Below, one piece after another: positions 33,344-44,848 of a DNA stretch of 64,000 nucleotides. A program made the position numbers and the translations under genes. This stretch comes from Argyresthia goedartella (Eukaryota > Arthropoda > Insecta > Lepidoptera > Argyresthiidae): positions 37,714,383 through 37,778,382 of the forward strand of contig OX463814.1 in assembly GCA_949825045.1 (NCBI GenBank), read 5' to 3'. How positions within the stretch are numbered: position 1 is the first letter of the stretch; each line of letters begins with the position of its first letter. The notes below the pieces were generated by a model that was not told the DNA's origin, did not search any database, and saw nothing but the letters and a program-made list of their open reading frames with translations.

Positions 33344-36002
33344 GTTTGAGGTGGTATAATCATGGTATGAGAAACAGGTTCCACAAGGTTCTTGAGGACT
33401 GTATTTTGATACAAAACTGCATTCGTTTTAACGCCTTTCTCATAAAAATGTACCTCAGTTAAGCCCCAATAAGAGACTCCCAACCAAACCATGAGAGAGG
33501 ATGGAAAATGACCTCGTTGGACACGCGGAATACGGTTGCTCGCTTCTTCACTGCTGTGTGCGTACACCTTATCATTTTGTTTGTTGTAGCTCTCTTCCAC
33601 GGTGAAAATTTTTTCATCCGAAAAAAGAATTTCCCGATGCTTTTTTCCCGCGTACCGCTTCAACAAAGCGCGGCATCTCTTCAGTCTCAGGTCCATTAAA
33701 CGAGCGTCCAAACGATGTCCTGTTTTTCTTCGATATGCCCTAAGCCCTAAGTCTTCATTTAACACCCTTTTCACCGTGGTCCTGCTTAACCCCATCTGAA
33801 GGGCCAATAGTTTCTGCTTACGTATGGGATTTCTTTGAATTCGCGCCTTCACAGCTTTTATCACTGCTAGAGTCCTAACAGAGCGAGGCGACCACTTCTT
33901 GACCTGTCATCTACACTAGAGTCTTCATTGTATCGTTTTATGGTACGATAAACGAATCTTTTGGTTATATTCAAATTTTTCAGTAAGTCGAAAATATGAA
34001 TTGGCGCGTACCGCAACGATGCAACGCAATAACTGCGACACGGTCTTCTTTAAGTGTCCACTCCATATTTAAAAATGAAGAAAATTCTAAAAAGTACACA
34101 TTTTTATTTTCATGAAAAATTCGAAATTCGAATTAAATAAACTTTTTTGTGGCCAGCGTTCTAAATTCAAAAGTTTTTATTTTGTGACAGAACTCATGAC
34201 CTGACTGTGTATATTACTTTTTCAAATAATTTTGTAAGCACTGGTACAAGGGCAATAGGCCTGTAGAATTTCATACTTTCTTTTTATTCTTTTTTAAAAA
34301 GAGGCTTGATCATATAGGTCTTTAAGGCATTAGGATATGTACTGAATTCGATGCAAAGATTAATTATGTAGCTCATCACCTTGCTTATAGTAAGTACAAC
34401 ATATTTTAATACTTTCGTAGAAATCTCATCATATCCTGTGCTGCTTTTGTTTTTCAAGGTCATAGTTATAAGCGTCATGTCAGTAGGATTGGTAGGATTT
34501 AAATGCATTGAATTTGGTTTATTATAGGTCAAATTTACATGATTATTATGAAAATTATTTGATGGTTCTGGTATCGTGAAATGGTCATTGAATGCCTTTG
34601 CTGTATTAGTCGGGTTTTTTATTACTTTTCCATTTTTTTCAATTTGCCCAGTTTGTTATCGTGGGTGATTTGACTTTGAGCTGTTAATTATATTCCATGT
34701 AGCTTTTGATTTCTTTTTTGATGATTGTATATAGTAATTTGTTTGTGATTTTTGAGTCAATTTTATTATTTTATTTAGTTTTTGATATTAATATTTAAAA
34801 TAGTTCCTATTATCTGTTTTTGGCCCTCTCCTAAACTCCCAAAAGAGAGCTACTCTTTTGCCTTTGCTACATTTTCTTATACCTTTGGACATCCATTTTG
34901 GTCTTCGTTTAGTATGTATTGTTACTCTTACTTTTAGAAAACATAAATCATATATTAATTTGAATACATTGAAGAACCGATCAAATGCATCATTCGGATC
35001 TGATGTATTGTATGCGTCAGCAAAACTCAAATTGCTAAGATGTTCTTTGAATTATAACATGTTTTAGAGATTATAATCACGCTTCATAGTATACCAGTGA
35101 CTAAGATTGCAGGTTTTTTGTACTTGACATTTAAGTATTTGTTCCGTGTGGTCTGACAGCGCGAATTGACGTAGTTGGCTCTCCGTTCCGCGAATATTAA
35201 GAATGATATTGTTAAGGAATGTACCACTACTCATCCTTGTAGGTTCACTGATTGATAATTTTAAGTTGAAACCTAATACAAGTTGTTGGAATCGCCTAAA
35301 TATTACACTATTTTCTAAGATATTTAAATTGAAGTCACCTACTATAATAAGATATTTATTTTTACATGCGTATTGTTGAAGAATGTCATAAAAATATTAA
35401 AGAAACGATTCAAATCATTCAAAATGTATTTATGAATTCTATGCATATGAATATAATGTTGTGTTCAACAAGTTGAATTGCAAAATATTCTAGTGTATTT
35501 ATTATGTTGAAGCGTCGTATATCTTTTAGATCTTTTGATTTCTGTTTATTCCTGACAAATAAACAAGATCCACCCTTTCTGCTCATACGTGAATAGCATG
35601 AGGATAAACGAAAATTTGGAATATGTAGCTGATTTTCATCACCTTTCATCCTGTTATTTCTGTCACACCTATTATATCTATGAGATTGCTATCGTGATCT
35701 AAATCATCTAAATGTGCAGTATATTAATATGTTTAAACACGAAAAACCTTCTTGATCCCAAAGCGGCTCTGAGAGGGCTAAGGACCTGCGTTTCCTCGTG
35801 TGACGTCTGTCAATGCCATTCAGCAGTGCGGTCCCAGGGACGCCGGAAATTCATTTCTTACTTACAATACAAATCACGCTTCACTCCATACTCAGAAGGT
35901 AACTTTACACGTGTATTTTTGCGGATTGGCACCAACTACCATGTATTAGATAAGTCCAGAGCATTTATTAATTAATCGCCAAAGTGCCAAAGTCACCGAT
36001 TT

Positions 36003-36270
36003 AAGAAAACGTGTAGCGCGACTTAAATGTCAATGGGCAGGACATATCTGTCTCAGAAACGACGGAAGATGGGGCTCTTAAGTTCTGTCCTGGAGGCCCT
36101 ATACAGGAAAGAGAAGTACTGGAAGACCTGCGGCACGATGGTCCGATGAAATTAAGGGTACAGCCGGCCCGACATGGACGAGAATGGCCGCAGAGCATTC
36201 GAATGGGCGGTCAATTGGGGAGGCATATGTCCAGCAGTAGACAAGAACATGCTGAAGAAGAAGAAGAAGA
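36003..36270 (+). pseudogene. RTE-clade 3' end
   Basis: The frame contains LKCQWAGHICLRNDGRWGS (after which an in-frame stop occurs), then GRPAARWSDEIKGTAGPTWT and MAAEHSNGRSIGEAYVQQ-stop. It ends GTCCAGCAGTAGACAAGAAC and a GAA-repeat tail (36252-36270). It represents about 75 codons of the C-terminal part of the RTE polyprotein. Confidence 0.8.
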
Positions 36271-36764
36271 TTTATTAAATCTTAATTGTCAATGATAAAG
36301 TCAAACTATTAACTCCCAAAGAAGAACTTCTATGTCATATTTATTTAATTGTGTCGAATATGAAATACTTAGTTAAATAAACTTGTCTTTATTAGCTCGT
36401 ACCAAAACCGGCCTTAGATTAAATCCCTCATCAGTCTATCTCGTACAGGGAGTGGAATCAGGTTCTCCATAAAAAAAAAAACCCCTCTTTTATATAGGGA
36501 TACAAGGCACTCAATGCACAATGGCACTCAAGAAGACCTGGTTAAACACACTACCAAACCTGGTATTTTCCACGATCCACTACTAAGCTAGGCAACAAAA
36601 ATCCATGTTCAAATTATTTTTATAACCCTTATATTAGATTCATCTATAACTTTAAATGTACCAATCAAGTTAAATTTGATCTACTTCTCGATTTCCAATC
36701 GAGCTAAATGTTGGATTAATTATTAAATTTGGTGACAATGAAATATTATGATATCATCGTGCTG

Positions 36765-37090
36765 ATCTATTAATGGAGCCGGATGGTGGTCACAGGAACT
36801 CTGTAATAAAATAACGCAATTCTACGGAGTTTGGGCTCTTTAGAATCGGCTTGGTTGTTAGATTAGTGAGAATATTGAGCTGATCTGATGATAGGACCTG
36901 AAGGTGGATAGTGGAACTCTTCAAAGGCTACTGGTAAACCCCTCGAGTTTGGACACGTTTGATTTGTTTTAACGTAATAAATACATTGCTGTTTGTACTG
37001 AGGGTTTCGAGCTGTTCTAATGATTGAACTGGATGGTTTTCACAAGCACTCTGTGATAAAATAACGCAACCCTACCGAATTAAGGCTTTA
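36765..37090 (+). repeat. Three diverged copies of a ~120-bp unit
   Basis: Each copy follows the pattern GAGCTG(A/T)TCTRATGAT...GGA.CYGGATGGTGG.CACAGGAACTCTG. Copies start about 36757 (GTGCTGATCTATTAATGGAG), 36877 (GAGCTGATCTGATGATAGGA) and 37008 (GAGCTGTTCTAATGATTGAA). Copies 1 and 3 share TGATAAAATAACGCAA.CCTA. This is a known-looking lepidopteran interspersed sequence, here in decayed tandem. Confidence 0.6.
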
Positions 37091-37181
37091 TAGAAATATC
37101 TCAGTTAGTACTTGATAAGTCTGATTTAAGTTTTTAACTTGGTGATGTTATATTACGAATAAGAGCAGGAGATGAAGGTCC

Positions 37182-37440
37182 AAATCCGCTGCTGACCATG
37201 CACCAATGAGAAAATTTATTTTAACAAGTATATCATCGGACGTTCCGGATGAAGCTGTAGGTCCCGGCTACTATCGCTACTTGATAGTAGTGGTCGTAAA
37301 AACCCCTCCATCAACCCGCACTAAGCCAGCATGATGGAGAATAGCTCCATTTTACTCGTATCCGGGTAAATGCCTTTGCCCCTTGGTGCGGACATTCATA
37401 TATATGTACTTGGTGGCTACATTAATTTATAATATTCTTG
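37182..37440 (+). mobile_element. SINE, composite: SINE-A B box then SINE-B body
   Basis: AAGGTCCAAATCCGCTGCTG then ACCATGCACCAATGAGAAAA is a B-box/linker piece of SINE-A type. From about 37230 the sequence is the body seen at 11690-11930 (GCTGTAGGTCCCGGCTACTA; CCTCCATCAACCCGCACTAA; TACTCGTATCCGGGTAAATG). This suggests exchange of heads between SINE families. Confidence 0.55.
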
Positions 37441-37777
37441 AAGTTATTGTACTAAACCAGTATGATGCAAGTGACATCTTATCTTACCCCTCTGGCAGAG
37501 TTGAGTCTGTATTTATAAGATTGTGAGCCTAAGGTGGTGAGTGGGTTTAGAATAAATCATAATATTTGCCAACCTAATGCTTTATTTGCTCAAATTTGAA
37601 TTGAATACATTTGTGAATTGTATTCCGCTTTTACGTGTGTCTGTTATTGTGGATTTAATCTTAGTACATATTGATGATATACAGATTTAGCCGTGACGGA
37701 AAATCTGATATAGCCTGCCTGTTACAAAAGGCCACCTGATAGATATTGACTTATATGTGAATTAGGGGAGTTGGCGA

Positions 37778-37977
37778 CGATCCCGACCTCCGAGTAGCCG
37801 GATTACAGATGACGCCACATTTTTTTATTTGCTAATAGTATCATAAGTACTTCATTATGGTCATAATCATCATGCGGCGATCCCGACCTCCGAGTAGCCG
37901 GATTACAGGTGACGCTACATTGTTTTATTTGCTAATAGTATCATAAGTACTTCATTAGGGTCATAATCATCATGCCA
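37778..37977. repeat. 100-bp tandem duplication
   Basis: CGATCCCGACCTCCGAGTAG at 37778 and again at 37878, with the two 100-bp units matching throughout except for a handful of substitutions (for example ACAGATGACGCC versus ACAGGTGACGCT). There is no coding content. Confidence 0.9.
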
Positions 37978-38129
37978 AGAACATATTGAGTCCCTCTAAT
38001 AGCCTCTGAACTGTCAAGCGCAAAGCATCATAATAACATACACATAAATAGAAGGTTATTTTAACGCAACTAAGATTCTCAGTTTTTTTTCAGAGCTGAA
38101 ATTCCTTCCAATTTAAAGGGAAACTTATT

Positions 38130-38262
38130 TCATATTTTTATTGTATAGATAATATAAGGTTACATACAATTAAAATAAATGTAATAAGCAAAGGCGAGCT
38201 TATCTCTAAAGAGATTTCTTCCAGCAAACCTAGGCAAGACAGGAGAGTTAATTATACAGGAA
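38130..38262 (-). mobile_element. Family K 3' UTR stub
   Basis: AAAGGCGAGCTTATCTCTAA then AGAGATTTCTTCCAGCAAAC and CTAGGCAAGACAGGAGAG is the complement of the family-K 3' UTR signature (compare 6535-6595). No protein-coding part is present. Confidence 0.7.
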
Positions 38263-39107
38263 AGTCCTAGTTATTACAATTGAACTCATTTAAACTGAAG
38301 CTTAAGTGTATGAATGTGTTTATTGAAATACACAAATTGGTTGGATAGGTATTCGGGCGATACTGGAAGGCCAGACCCCTGCGCTGGTGGACGGCGGCCT
38401 AGATACCGTTGACTTATCTGAGTATGTTGTTTGCCCTGCGGTGAAGAAACGAAATACTTAACCTTGGTGGATAACTTAGTCAAGCTTAGTCATCATAACC
38501 GAATAAAGGTGTGAGCTATGTGTACTATCGGCTATATGTAACAGAAAAAGTCGCTTCTTGGATCTAAATTGTCTAAAGGTCTAGCCATAGAGAGTATGCT
38601 TAGTTTTTCCCATGCTACCTACATCGATATAACTAATACTGTTGTTTGTTCTGATAGACATTGTTTGTGTTTTCCAAGACATCTTGTGAAATTCCTTATC
38701 AGTTGCACTTAAAGTAGTGGTTATCTAAAGAAACTATTTCATGTTACTTGGCACCACCATACAGTCATACAGGTTCCTACGATAGTCTTATATGGTCTGG
38801 CTGTCCTTAACTGCGAATGTGTGGCAGATTATATAGAATAAATTACCAATGAGATATACAGACGTTATCAAGATTAAATTATTCAGATAGCCATCTACGC
38901 TCGTGACTGCGAGTATATCAATACAGTCAAATTCTGGAGAGGTGAGAATAAATTGTTTGGACCAAGATGCATTACCACGATAATTTGGAAATTTTAAGCA
39001 ATTTAAACTTCTGTCAAACTTCGAGTTTTTGGATGTGCATCCAAGCGTGTAAAATAAAACTCATTGATGAAGCCTTCATTATTATGAAGAATTATTATTA
39101 TTATTAT

Positions 39108-39467
39108 TTTTATCTACACACCCATGTCATAAACCCTCTTTACTGCGTACAAAAACCGCACGTTACGATCAGCATAATGTTAAACTACTTGGTAAAAAAT
39201 CATTTCTTATCTGAAAAATTACACATTATGACCATAATGTGTATTTTTTCTACATATTATGACATTCAAATTTCGAACGCCGACGCCCGCCTGCGTGCCG
39301 CTCCTAGTTTGTCTGTGAAGTTGGTACTACAGAACAAGTTAAACAACTGCAGAGCCACAATGCCGGTCAAACATGCGGTTCCTGAACACATCAAAGAGAG
39401 CTTATGATACGTGTGTAGATAAACTAGTGTATGTAACTGTACATAATGGCAATGGTAACAACTGGCA
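39108..39467 (+). repeat. B-family repeat, copy 6, with truncated C
   Basis: TTTTATCTACACACCCATGT to GATACGTGTGTAGATAAA (39421), followed by the start of C (ACTAGTGTATGTAACTGTAC) up to GGCATTAA at 39471. C is interrupted exactly at a TTAA; its missing end is found at 45553-45598. Confidence 0.75.
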
Positions 39468-42237
39468 TTAACCCTTTAATTCGCAATGACAATCCTAACC
39501 TACATTCACTTTCACAAAATATTTCTCGGATCCTATTATTGTTTATTCGAATCTTTGTTGTTCATATCATAGCAAAACCGAAACGCAACACGAAAAAAAA
39601 TGCATGAAAGCAAGCTCATGCTTTTTTTTTCTTTTTTGCCAAGACGGCGTCGAGTTCACAAAACATGCGCGGAACAAAGGTAAACAAGTTGATATTCAAT
39701 CTAAATACGTTGGGTTTTACGCTAAAGTGCAATCGAATTTCACTAACAAATAGTCTTGCTATGGATACATGCGATAATCATTTGATTTCACTCATAAATA
39801 GCGAAGCTGTGAGGGTTGTTGTTGATATGTCGCCTGTGACCAACGTCGCCCACTAACTAGGGAAGTAGTCACGTTCTGACATGTCGTACCCAACCAACAT
39901 TGCGCGTTTAGCACGAAAGTACCTAATATTTTAATGTCGCTGTCTAACACCATTGCTCACTTACTAACAAATAATTTCACTGCAATTTGCGCACCGATTT
40001 GGCACTTATTTTGCAAATTTACTTTATGGTTTTACGGCTGAAAGCCTATTAACCCTGCAACACCAAGCCGAAATTAAATTATATACTTATAATAAATTCC
40101 CGCGTTGACAGTTTAGAATTTTTTTTTCCTTACTACTCTATACTACCTTTGTATACGGGCTTTGGTTGCATTTGCATTAATTATTTGCTTCAGGTAAAAA
40201 CAAAATGGCAAAGAACTCGTGCCATCATGGCACTTGTTCCACCGGAAAACGCTTTGTCGGATGACGAAAGTACCTCGTCTGAAGATGAAGTTCGCATTCA
40301 ACAAGTCCCGAATCCCGACCTGTCCGAAGATGACGACGTTACGAACTGTAGCTCTGAACCAAGATCTTACCCCTATTCTCTGAAAGATCTGGACATTGAT
40401 GGTTCTCCATCTGACTGCAAAACAATTTTATTAGACGAAGAAACGATTCCACTGACACCAATCATTGCTTCACTGTTTCCTTCTGGTCAACCCCATGAAC
40501 AACTTCCTTTCACTCTGAATTCCGTATCATCTATATCGTCTCCCTCGTCAAACTCACCAGCCGCTGCAACTCGTTCAAAGAGAAAAGCCAACAATGCTCC
40601 TAAGTTTTTGGCAAAAATAAAAAAGAAACAGAAAGCCGTGGAATTTCAAATTCCAGAATGGAAAGTTTCGTCATGCAGCTGTGATAGAGGAATCCCTGCA
40701 ACAACAGATTCCTCTTGGTGATGAAAACCTCAAATCTCCCCTCGAATACTTTGAAAAGTTTTTCTCGGATGATATATTGGATCTGATCACTACGAATACG
40801 AACTTGTATTCAGTCCAGAATGATGGAGCCAGAAGTATAAACGTCACCAAAGATGACATCAAAGATTTCATTGCAATAACTCTTTTGATGGGGGTTATAA
40901 AACTGCCCGCCTACAGGGATTACTGGGGTAAGTCATTGAGATGTCCCCAAATTGGTGATGTGATGTCACTGAAAAAATAAGAAGATTCGAAGAAACCTGC
41001 ACTTTGTGGATAACAATGAAGATGATGGTGACCGATACTTCAAAGTGCGACCAGTACTCGAGAAAATTCGCAAAAATTGCTTACTCCTGGAAGAAGAAGA
41101 TCGCTATAGCATCGACGAAATGATGGTCTCATATAAGGGAACGAGAGCCGGATCTAGACGACAGTACCTACCAAAAAAGCCGAAGAAATGGGGGTTCAAG
41201 ATATTTGTTCGAGCAGGAGTATCAGGGCTTATCTATGATTTCATGCCATATGTTGGTGATGACACTTTCAGATATCGCTCCTTCTCGGATTATGAAAATA
41301 GTCTTGGTCTTGGAGCTAAAGTTGTCATTGCTCTTTGCAAAACCATACAAGGAAAACCAGCAACTGTCTACTTCGACAACTTCTTTACGTCTCTCGGGCT
41401 GATCCAACATTTGCGCCATGAGCACGGCATTTTCAGCCTAGGGACAATAAGAGCTAATAGACTTAGAGGCTGTCAAGGTGTTATTGTTCAGGATAAATTT
41501 CTTGCGAAGAAGGGTAGAGGAGCTTCCCAACAGATGGTCTGCAACAAAAACAAGATAGCAGTTGTCAAGTGGTTTGACAATAAAGTTGTCACCCTGGCGA
41601 GCAATTTCGTGGACTCATATCCGAAAGAGATAATCAAGCGATACTCGAAGGAAACTAAAGCGAGGGTAGAAGTTGATTGTCCGCAGATTGTAAAGCAGTA
41701 TAATGCTCACATGGGTGTAGTTGACTTAGCCGACTTAGCATTGTACCGCTCCAGCTTCAAAACCAAGAGATGGTATATGGCTTTGTTTTCCCAATCACTT
41801 GACATTTGTGTCAACAATGCCTGGCTGCTGTATGGAAGACATTTTATTATTATTATATTATTATTATTATAAGGGATCACAAAAAGCTACTTACTGCCTT
41901 TGAAAATATTCCGAATAGAACTGGCAACAGAACTGCTGCAGGCTAATCGCATAGCACAGATCGCCGAAACAAGCAACAAGCCGGTAGCAGTACCAAAAAT
42001 CAAGGCTACATTGACTCCAAGGCCTCCCGATTCAGTGCGACTTGATAAATTGGGACATTTGCCAACATTTGTGGTGCAAGGAAGGTGTAAATTTTGTAAA
42101 AAAAGGTTACACATGTGCATTTTGTTCAAAATGTAATCTGAGACTGTGTTGTATGGAGAAAAGAAATTGCTTTTACGAATACCACACTACAAAGTAAATA
42201 TTATAATGGTATGATAAATAAAACGTGTAAATGAATG
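39468..42237 (+). mobile_element. piggyBac-type element relic
   Basis: The sequence TTAACCCTTTAATTCGCAAT at 39468 looks like a piggyBac target duplication plus 5' terminus (CCCTTT-type TIR). The transposase frame follows at 40227-42190. I found no matching right TIR (GCGAATTAAAGGGTTAA-like) immediately after 42190, so the right end is lost or diverged. The left end is a candidate, not proved. Confidence 0.55.
40227..42194 (+). pseudogene. piggyBac-like transposase (PGBD-type), frameshifted
   Basis: I chose ATG 40227 (MALVPPENALSDDESTSSED) because it opens the acidic N-terminus typical of the family. The frame changes at about 40675 and 40980. The core retains the three catalytic aspartates in context: YSIDEMMVSYKG, ATVYFDNFFTSLG and GVVDLADLA. 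Other family landmarks are PLEYFEKFFSDDILDLI, KWGFKIFVRAGVSG and VCNKNKIAVVKWFDNK. An ATT microsatellite (41842-41872) has expanded just after LLYGRH. The C-terminus, in two further frames, ends in a cysteine-rich zinc-finger-like segment (CKFC...CAFCSKCNLRLCC). Four or so frame breaks rule out an expressed domesticated gene as it stands. Confidence 0.85.
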
Positions 42238-42467
42238 AACGCAGAATGAGAAACTAGTCTGTTAGGGACATCACTCTGATCAACTTTAATCAAAAAACCG
42301 ATTTGATCAGAGCAGCTTTACTTTTCACTTCCCAGTACTTTTTGGACTGAGTGGGTCAGCAGGTTTGTATGGAGAAGTGAAAAATAAAGTTGCCCTGATC
42401 AAATCAATTTCATAATAAAAGTTGCTCACGATGATGTCCCTAACAAAAAAGTTTCTCATTAAGCGTT
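42238..42467. mobile_element. MITE, ~230 bp
   Basis: The left end AACGCAGAATGAGAAACTAG and the complemented right end AACGCTTAATGAGAAACTTT share TGTTAGGGACATCA in the arms. Arms are about 40 bp, with further imperfect pairing inward (TGATCAAAT blocks near 42303 and 42395). No unambiguous target duplication. Confidence 0.65.
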
Positions 42468-42599
42468 TATGCGTCGTATATTTGATTGTTTGAATATAAA
42501 GATATGCGACTGATTTTGATAAGCTTCTAGCATAAAATTGATGTTTCTATATAAAAAATTAATAATATATAAATAAATAATTATAAAGAAATGTGTGTG

Positions 42600-44848
42600 T
42601 TTTCCAAAAATCAAGATTCGGATGACAAGCAATAAACGACCAAAGTAGGTGACGAAAGGAATCCAATTATGTTCAAAAAAGAAAAGAATGTTATTATGGC
42701 GATCAAGACAGTATCCTAGCCAACAAAATAAACAGATTTACATAAACTATTCAAAGAGACTTAAAAAAATTATAAAACTGACACAAAAATCTCAAAATGA
42801 GTATTTAAATAAAACATCAAATAATAAATCGAAGGCTACATGGAAAATAATAAACAGCTAAAATAATAACAAGACGAAACCAAAAGATGACATAAAACAA
42901 ATAAAAATTGATGGCCAAATGTTTAATGATCCGCAAGAAATTTCACAACTATTTAATGATTTCTACATCGATCAAATAACACAACATCGCATGAATCATA
43001 CTCTCTCAAATAATCGCATATCCGTGCCTTTTAATCCCAATTCATTATTTTTAATGCCAACAACTCCGACCGGGGTATTTAAAATAATAATAAACCTAAA
43101 AAACACTAATAGTACTGGGTATGACAACTTGTCAACAAAGGTTATCAAATATGTGGTGGATCTGATAGCACCACTTTTGAGCAGTATTATTAACCTATCA
43201 ATCCAACAACAAATCCAAGGCATATTCCCAGAAAAGCTCAAAACCTCTGTCATACGACCTCTGTTTAAGAAGAATGATCGAGAAGACATGAGTTGCTATA
43301 GACCGGTTGCGCTGATCCCCATCCTATCAAAAGTTTTTGAAATAGTATTTTACAATGCTCTTTATCAATACTTCGAGAAAAAAGGACTATTTGTGAAAGA
43401 ACAGAAGGGGTTTAGAAAGGGAAGAACGATAGACCTAGCTATATATGATTTTTTGGTACATGTGGATAAAAAGATCCCTGAGTCCGCGTTATACATGGAT
43501 ATGACTAAAACATTCGACATCGTTGACCACGCCATACCAGTAAATAAACTTTATGCTCATGGTGTTCGGGGTAATGTGCTAGAACTTGTTAAAAGCTATT
43601 TGAGCAACAGAGTACAGTTAACTCAGATCTCCAGAATCAACCCTAAAACGAAAACAGAAATTCAGTACTTGTCAGACCCGAGAATTGTACAATATGGAGT
43701 GCCGCAGGGTAGCGTGTTGGGACCATTATTGTTCCTTATTTATGTCAATGATCTTCCTGCATCGGTATCTCATCCAATGGTATTGTTTGCAGATGACAGT
43801 ACCATGATTGCTGGGTGTCAAGACACAAACACATATGAATCAGACATTAAAAATTCTCTAAAAAACATTGTTGGATGGCTAGAACGTAATCACCTTTTGA
43901 TTAATCTTGACAAAACAAAATTTATGACATTTAAAAATAATTACAATCAATCGACGTATAATAATCTTGACATACACTACAATAATAAGATAATCGACAC
44001 AGCAAATATAACAAAATTTTTAGGACTTTACATTGATTCACACTTGACATGGAAACCACAAATAGATCATATGTGTAAAAAGTTAAGTCGGTTTTCTTAT
44101 GCACTCTACATCCTTTCAAAAGTAACTGGACGATCGGCTTTAATAACAGTCTACCATGCCTTCGTCGCCTCAACTTTAAGATATGGGATTATATTCTGGG
44201 GGAACTCTACCGACAAAAATAAGGCGCTAAAAGCACAGAAATGGTGCATAATGTCAATCTGTAAACTTAAGCCAACAGATAGCTGCATTTCTCACTTTAA
44301 AAGATTAAAATTATTAACGTTGCCATCATTATATATATATATGAGACTGCTCTATTTGTAAAGACAAACTGGCATTTATTTAAGAAAATGAATAGTAAAA
44401 GAGAGGTCAAATTAAGTGCTCCTTTACGCTCCACTGCGTTTTATGATAAGAGTATTTTAGGTATGGCACCAAGGCTCTATAATAAGTTACCGAAATAAAT
44501 TAGGGATGCTAACCAACTGCACTCATACAAGGCTTTACTAAGAAATTTCCTGGTCGAAAAGGCTTACTTATAGTGTGCAGGAGTTCCTAGATGATAAATT
44601 GTCAATGCATTAAAATAAATTAATATTGAATAATGATTGCGACATATACTAATATTAACTATAATAATTCATTTGTTATATAACTTTATTGTTCTAAAAT
44701 AATAATTGTTAATAATATGTAAATTTTGCTAATTTATTTAATTACATATGTGATACAAAATTTGTATGTCTACATGGCAGAATATAGAGAAACTCTATGT
44801 GAAATTCTCTGTAAGAACTGATGTATACCTATAATAATAATAATAAAG
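42600..44848 (+). mobile_element. 5'-truncated non-LTR element
   Basis: Begins inside ORF2 after the endonuclease (linker KRPK-stop-VTKGIQLCSKKKR, where W has become TAG), continues through a well-preserved RT, and ends after a 3' UTR with an ATA-repeat tail (44830-44845). It is related to the minus-strand element at 30180-35650. Confidence 0.85.
42640..44575 (+). pseudogene. Reverse transcriptase ORF of the 42.6-kb element
   Basis: The largest open part is 42919-44361 (480 codons): NSTGYDNLSTKVIKYVVDLI; MSCYRPVALIPILSKVFEIV; GFRKGRTIDLAIYDFLVHV; SALYMDMTKTFDIVDHAI (first Asp); YGVPQGSVLGPLLFLIYVND; MVLFADDSTMIAG (FADD intact); FLGLYIDSHLTWKPQI. After a frameshift in an AT-repeat about 44335 the C-terminus continues as LSAPLRSTAFYDKSILGMAP and ends RNFLVEKAYL with one stop (TAA, 44496). 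All RT motifs are intact, so decay is moderate. Confidence 0.85.

Larger units (their letters stand above)
31505..34066 (-). pseudogene. Mariner transposase (DD37D), broken
   Basis: The start is ATG at 34066-34064 (MEWTLKEDRVAVIALHRCG), then helix-turn-helix sequences with frameshifts, then 33864-33340 with ILFSDEKIFTVEESYN (first Asp) and MVWLGVSYWGLTEVHF. After the insertion, 31830-31505 encodes VFQQDSAPAHRAKSTQDW (second Asp; preceded by TAG where W is expected) and SPDLSPLDYKIWQHL (third Asp), ending RRIKACIQNRGGHFE-stop. I count 37 residues between the second and third Asp, the DD37D spacing of the maT group. It functioned as a cut-and-paste transposase in the ancestor. It is dead here through the insertion, frameshifts and a stop. 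Confidence 0.9.
31380..34209 (-). mobile_element. Mariner (maT/DD37D type), split by a retroelement
   Basis: The terminal inverted repeats CATAGTCAGGTCATAAGTTC (31380) and, complemented at the right end, CACAGTCAGGTCATGAGTTC (34209) both continue TGTCAC and are flanked by TA (31378-31379, 34210-34211). Subtracting the 1.5-kb insertion leaves about 1.3 kb, the usual mariner length. It lies in the RT gene of the older non-LTR element: coding FEKVIY stops exactly at the TA. Confidence 0.9.
30180..35650 (-). mobile_element. Old non-LTR element split by mariner
   Basis: The minus-strand order is preserved from right to left: endonuclease remains (35649-35250, with GGSCLFVRNKQ, EPTRMSSGTFLNN and LRQFALSDHTEQI), linker (35030-34788, RRPKWMSKGIRKCS), RT fingers (34532-34212, STGYDEISTKVLKY and FYRPIALVPVLTKLFE), the insertion of mariner at TA 34210, RT middle (31093-30911, CEKNEILVTDKRGFKK), RT palm (30825-30271) and a 3' end about 30180 (AATAAATCTGAATCTGAA). 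It resembles the element at 42600-44848, which shares the KW(M)xKGI...KGKR linker. The region after RT is deleted. Confidence 0.8.

Noticed and set aside
40149..40226. Earlier ATG at 40149 for the piggyBac transposase
   Set aside because: In frame, but the upstream 26 codons lack family resemblance; the acidic N-terminus starts at 40227.
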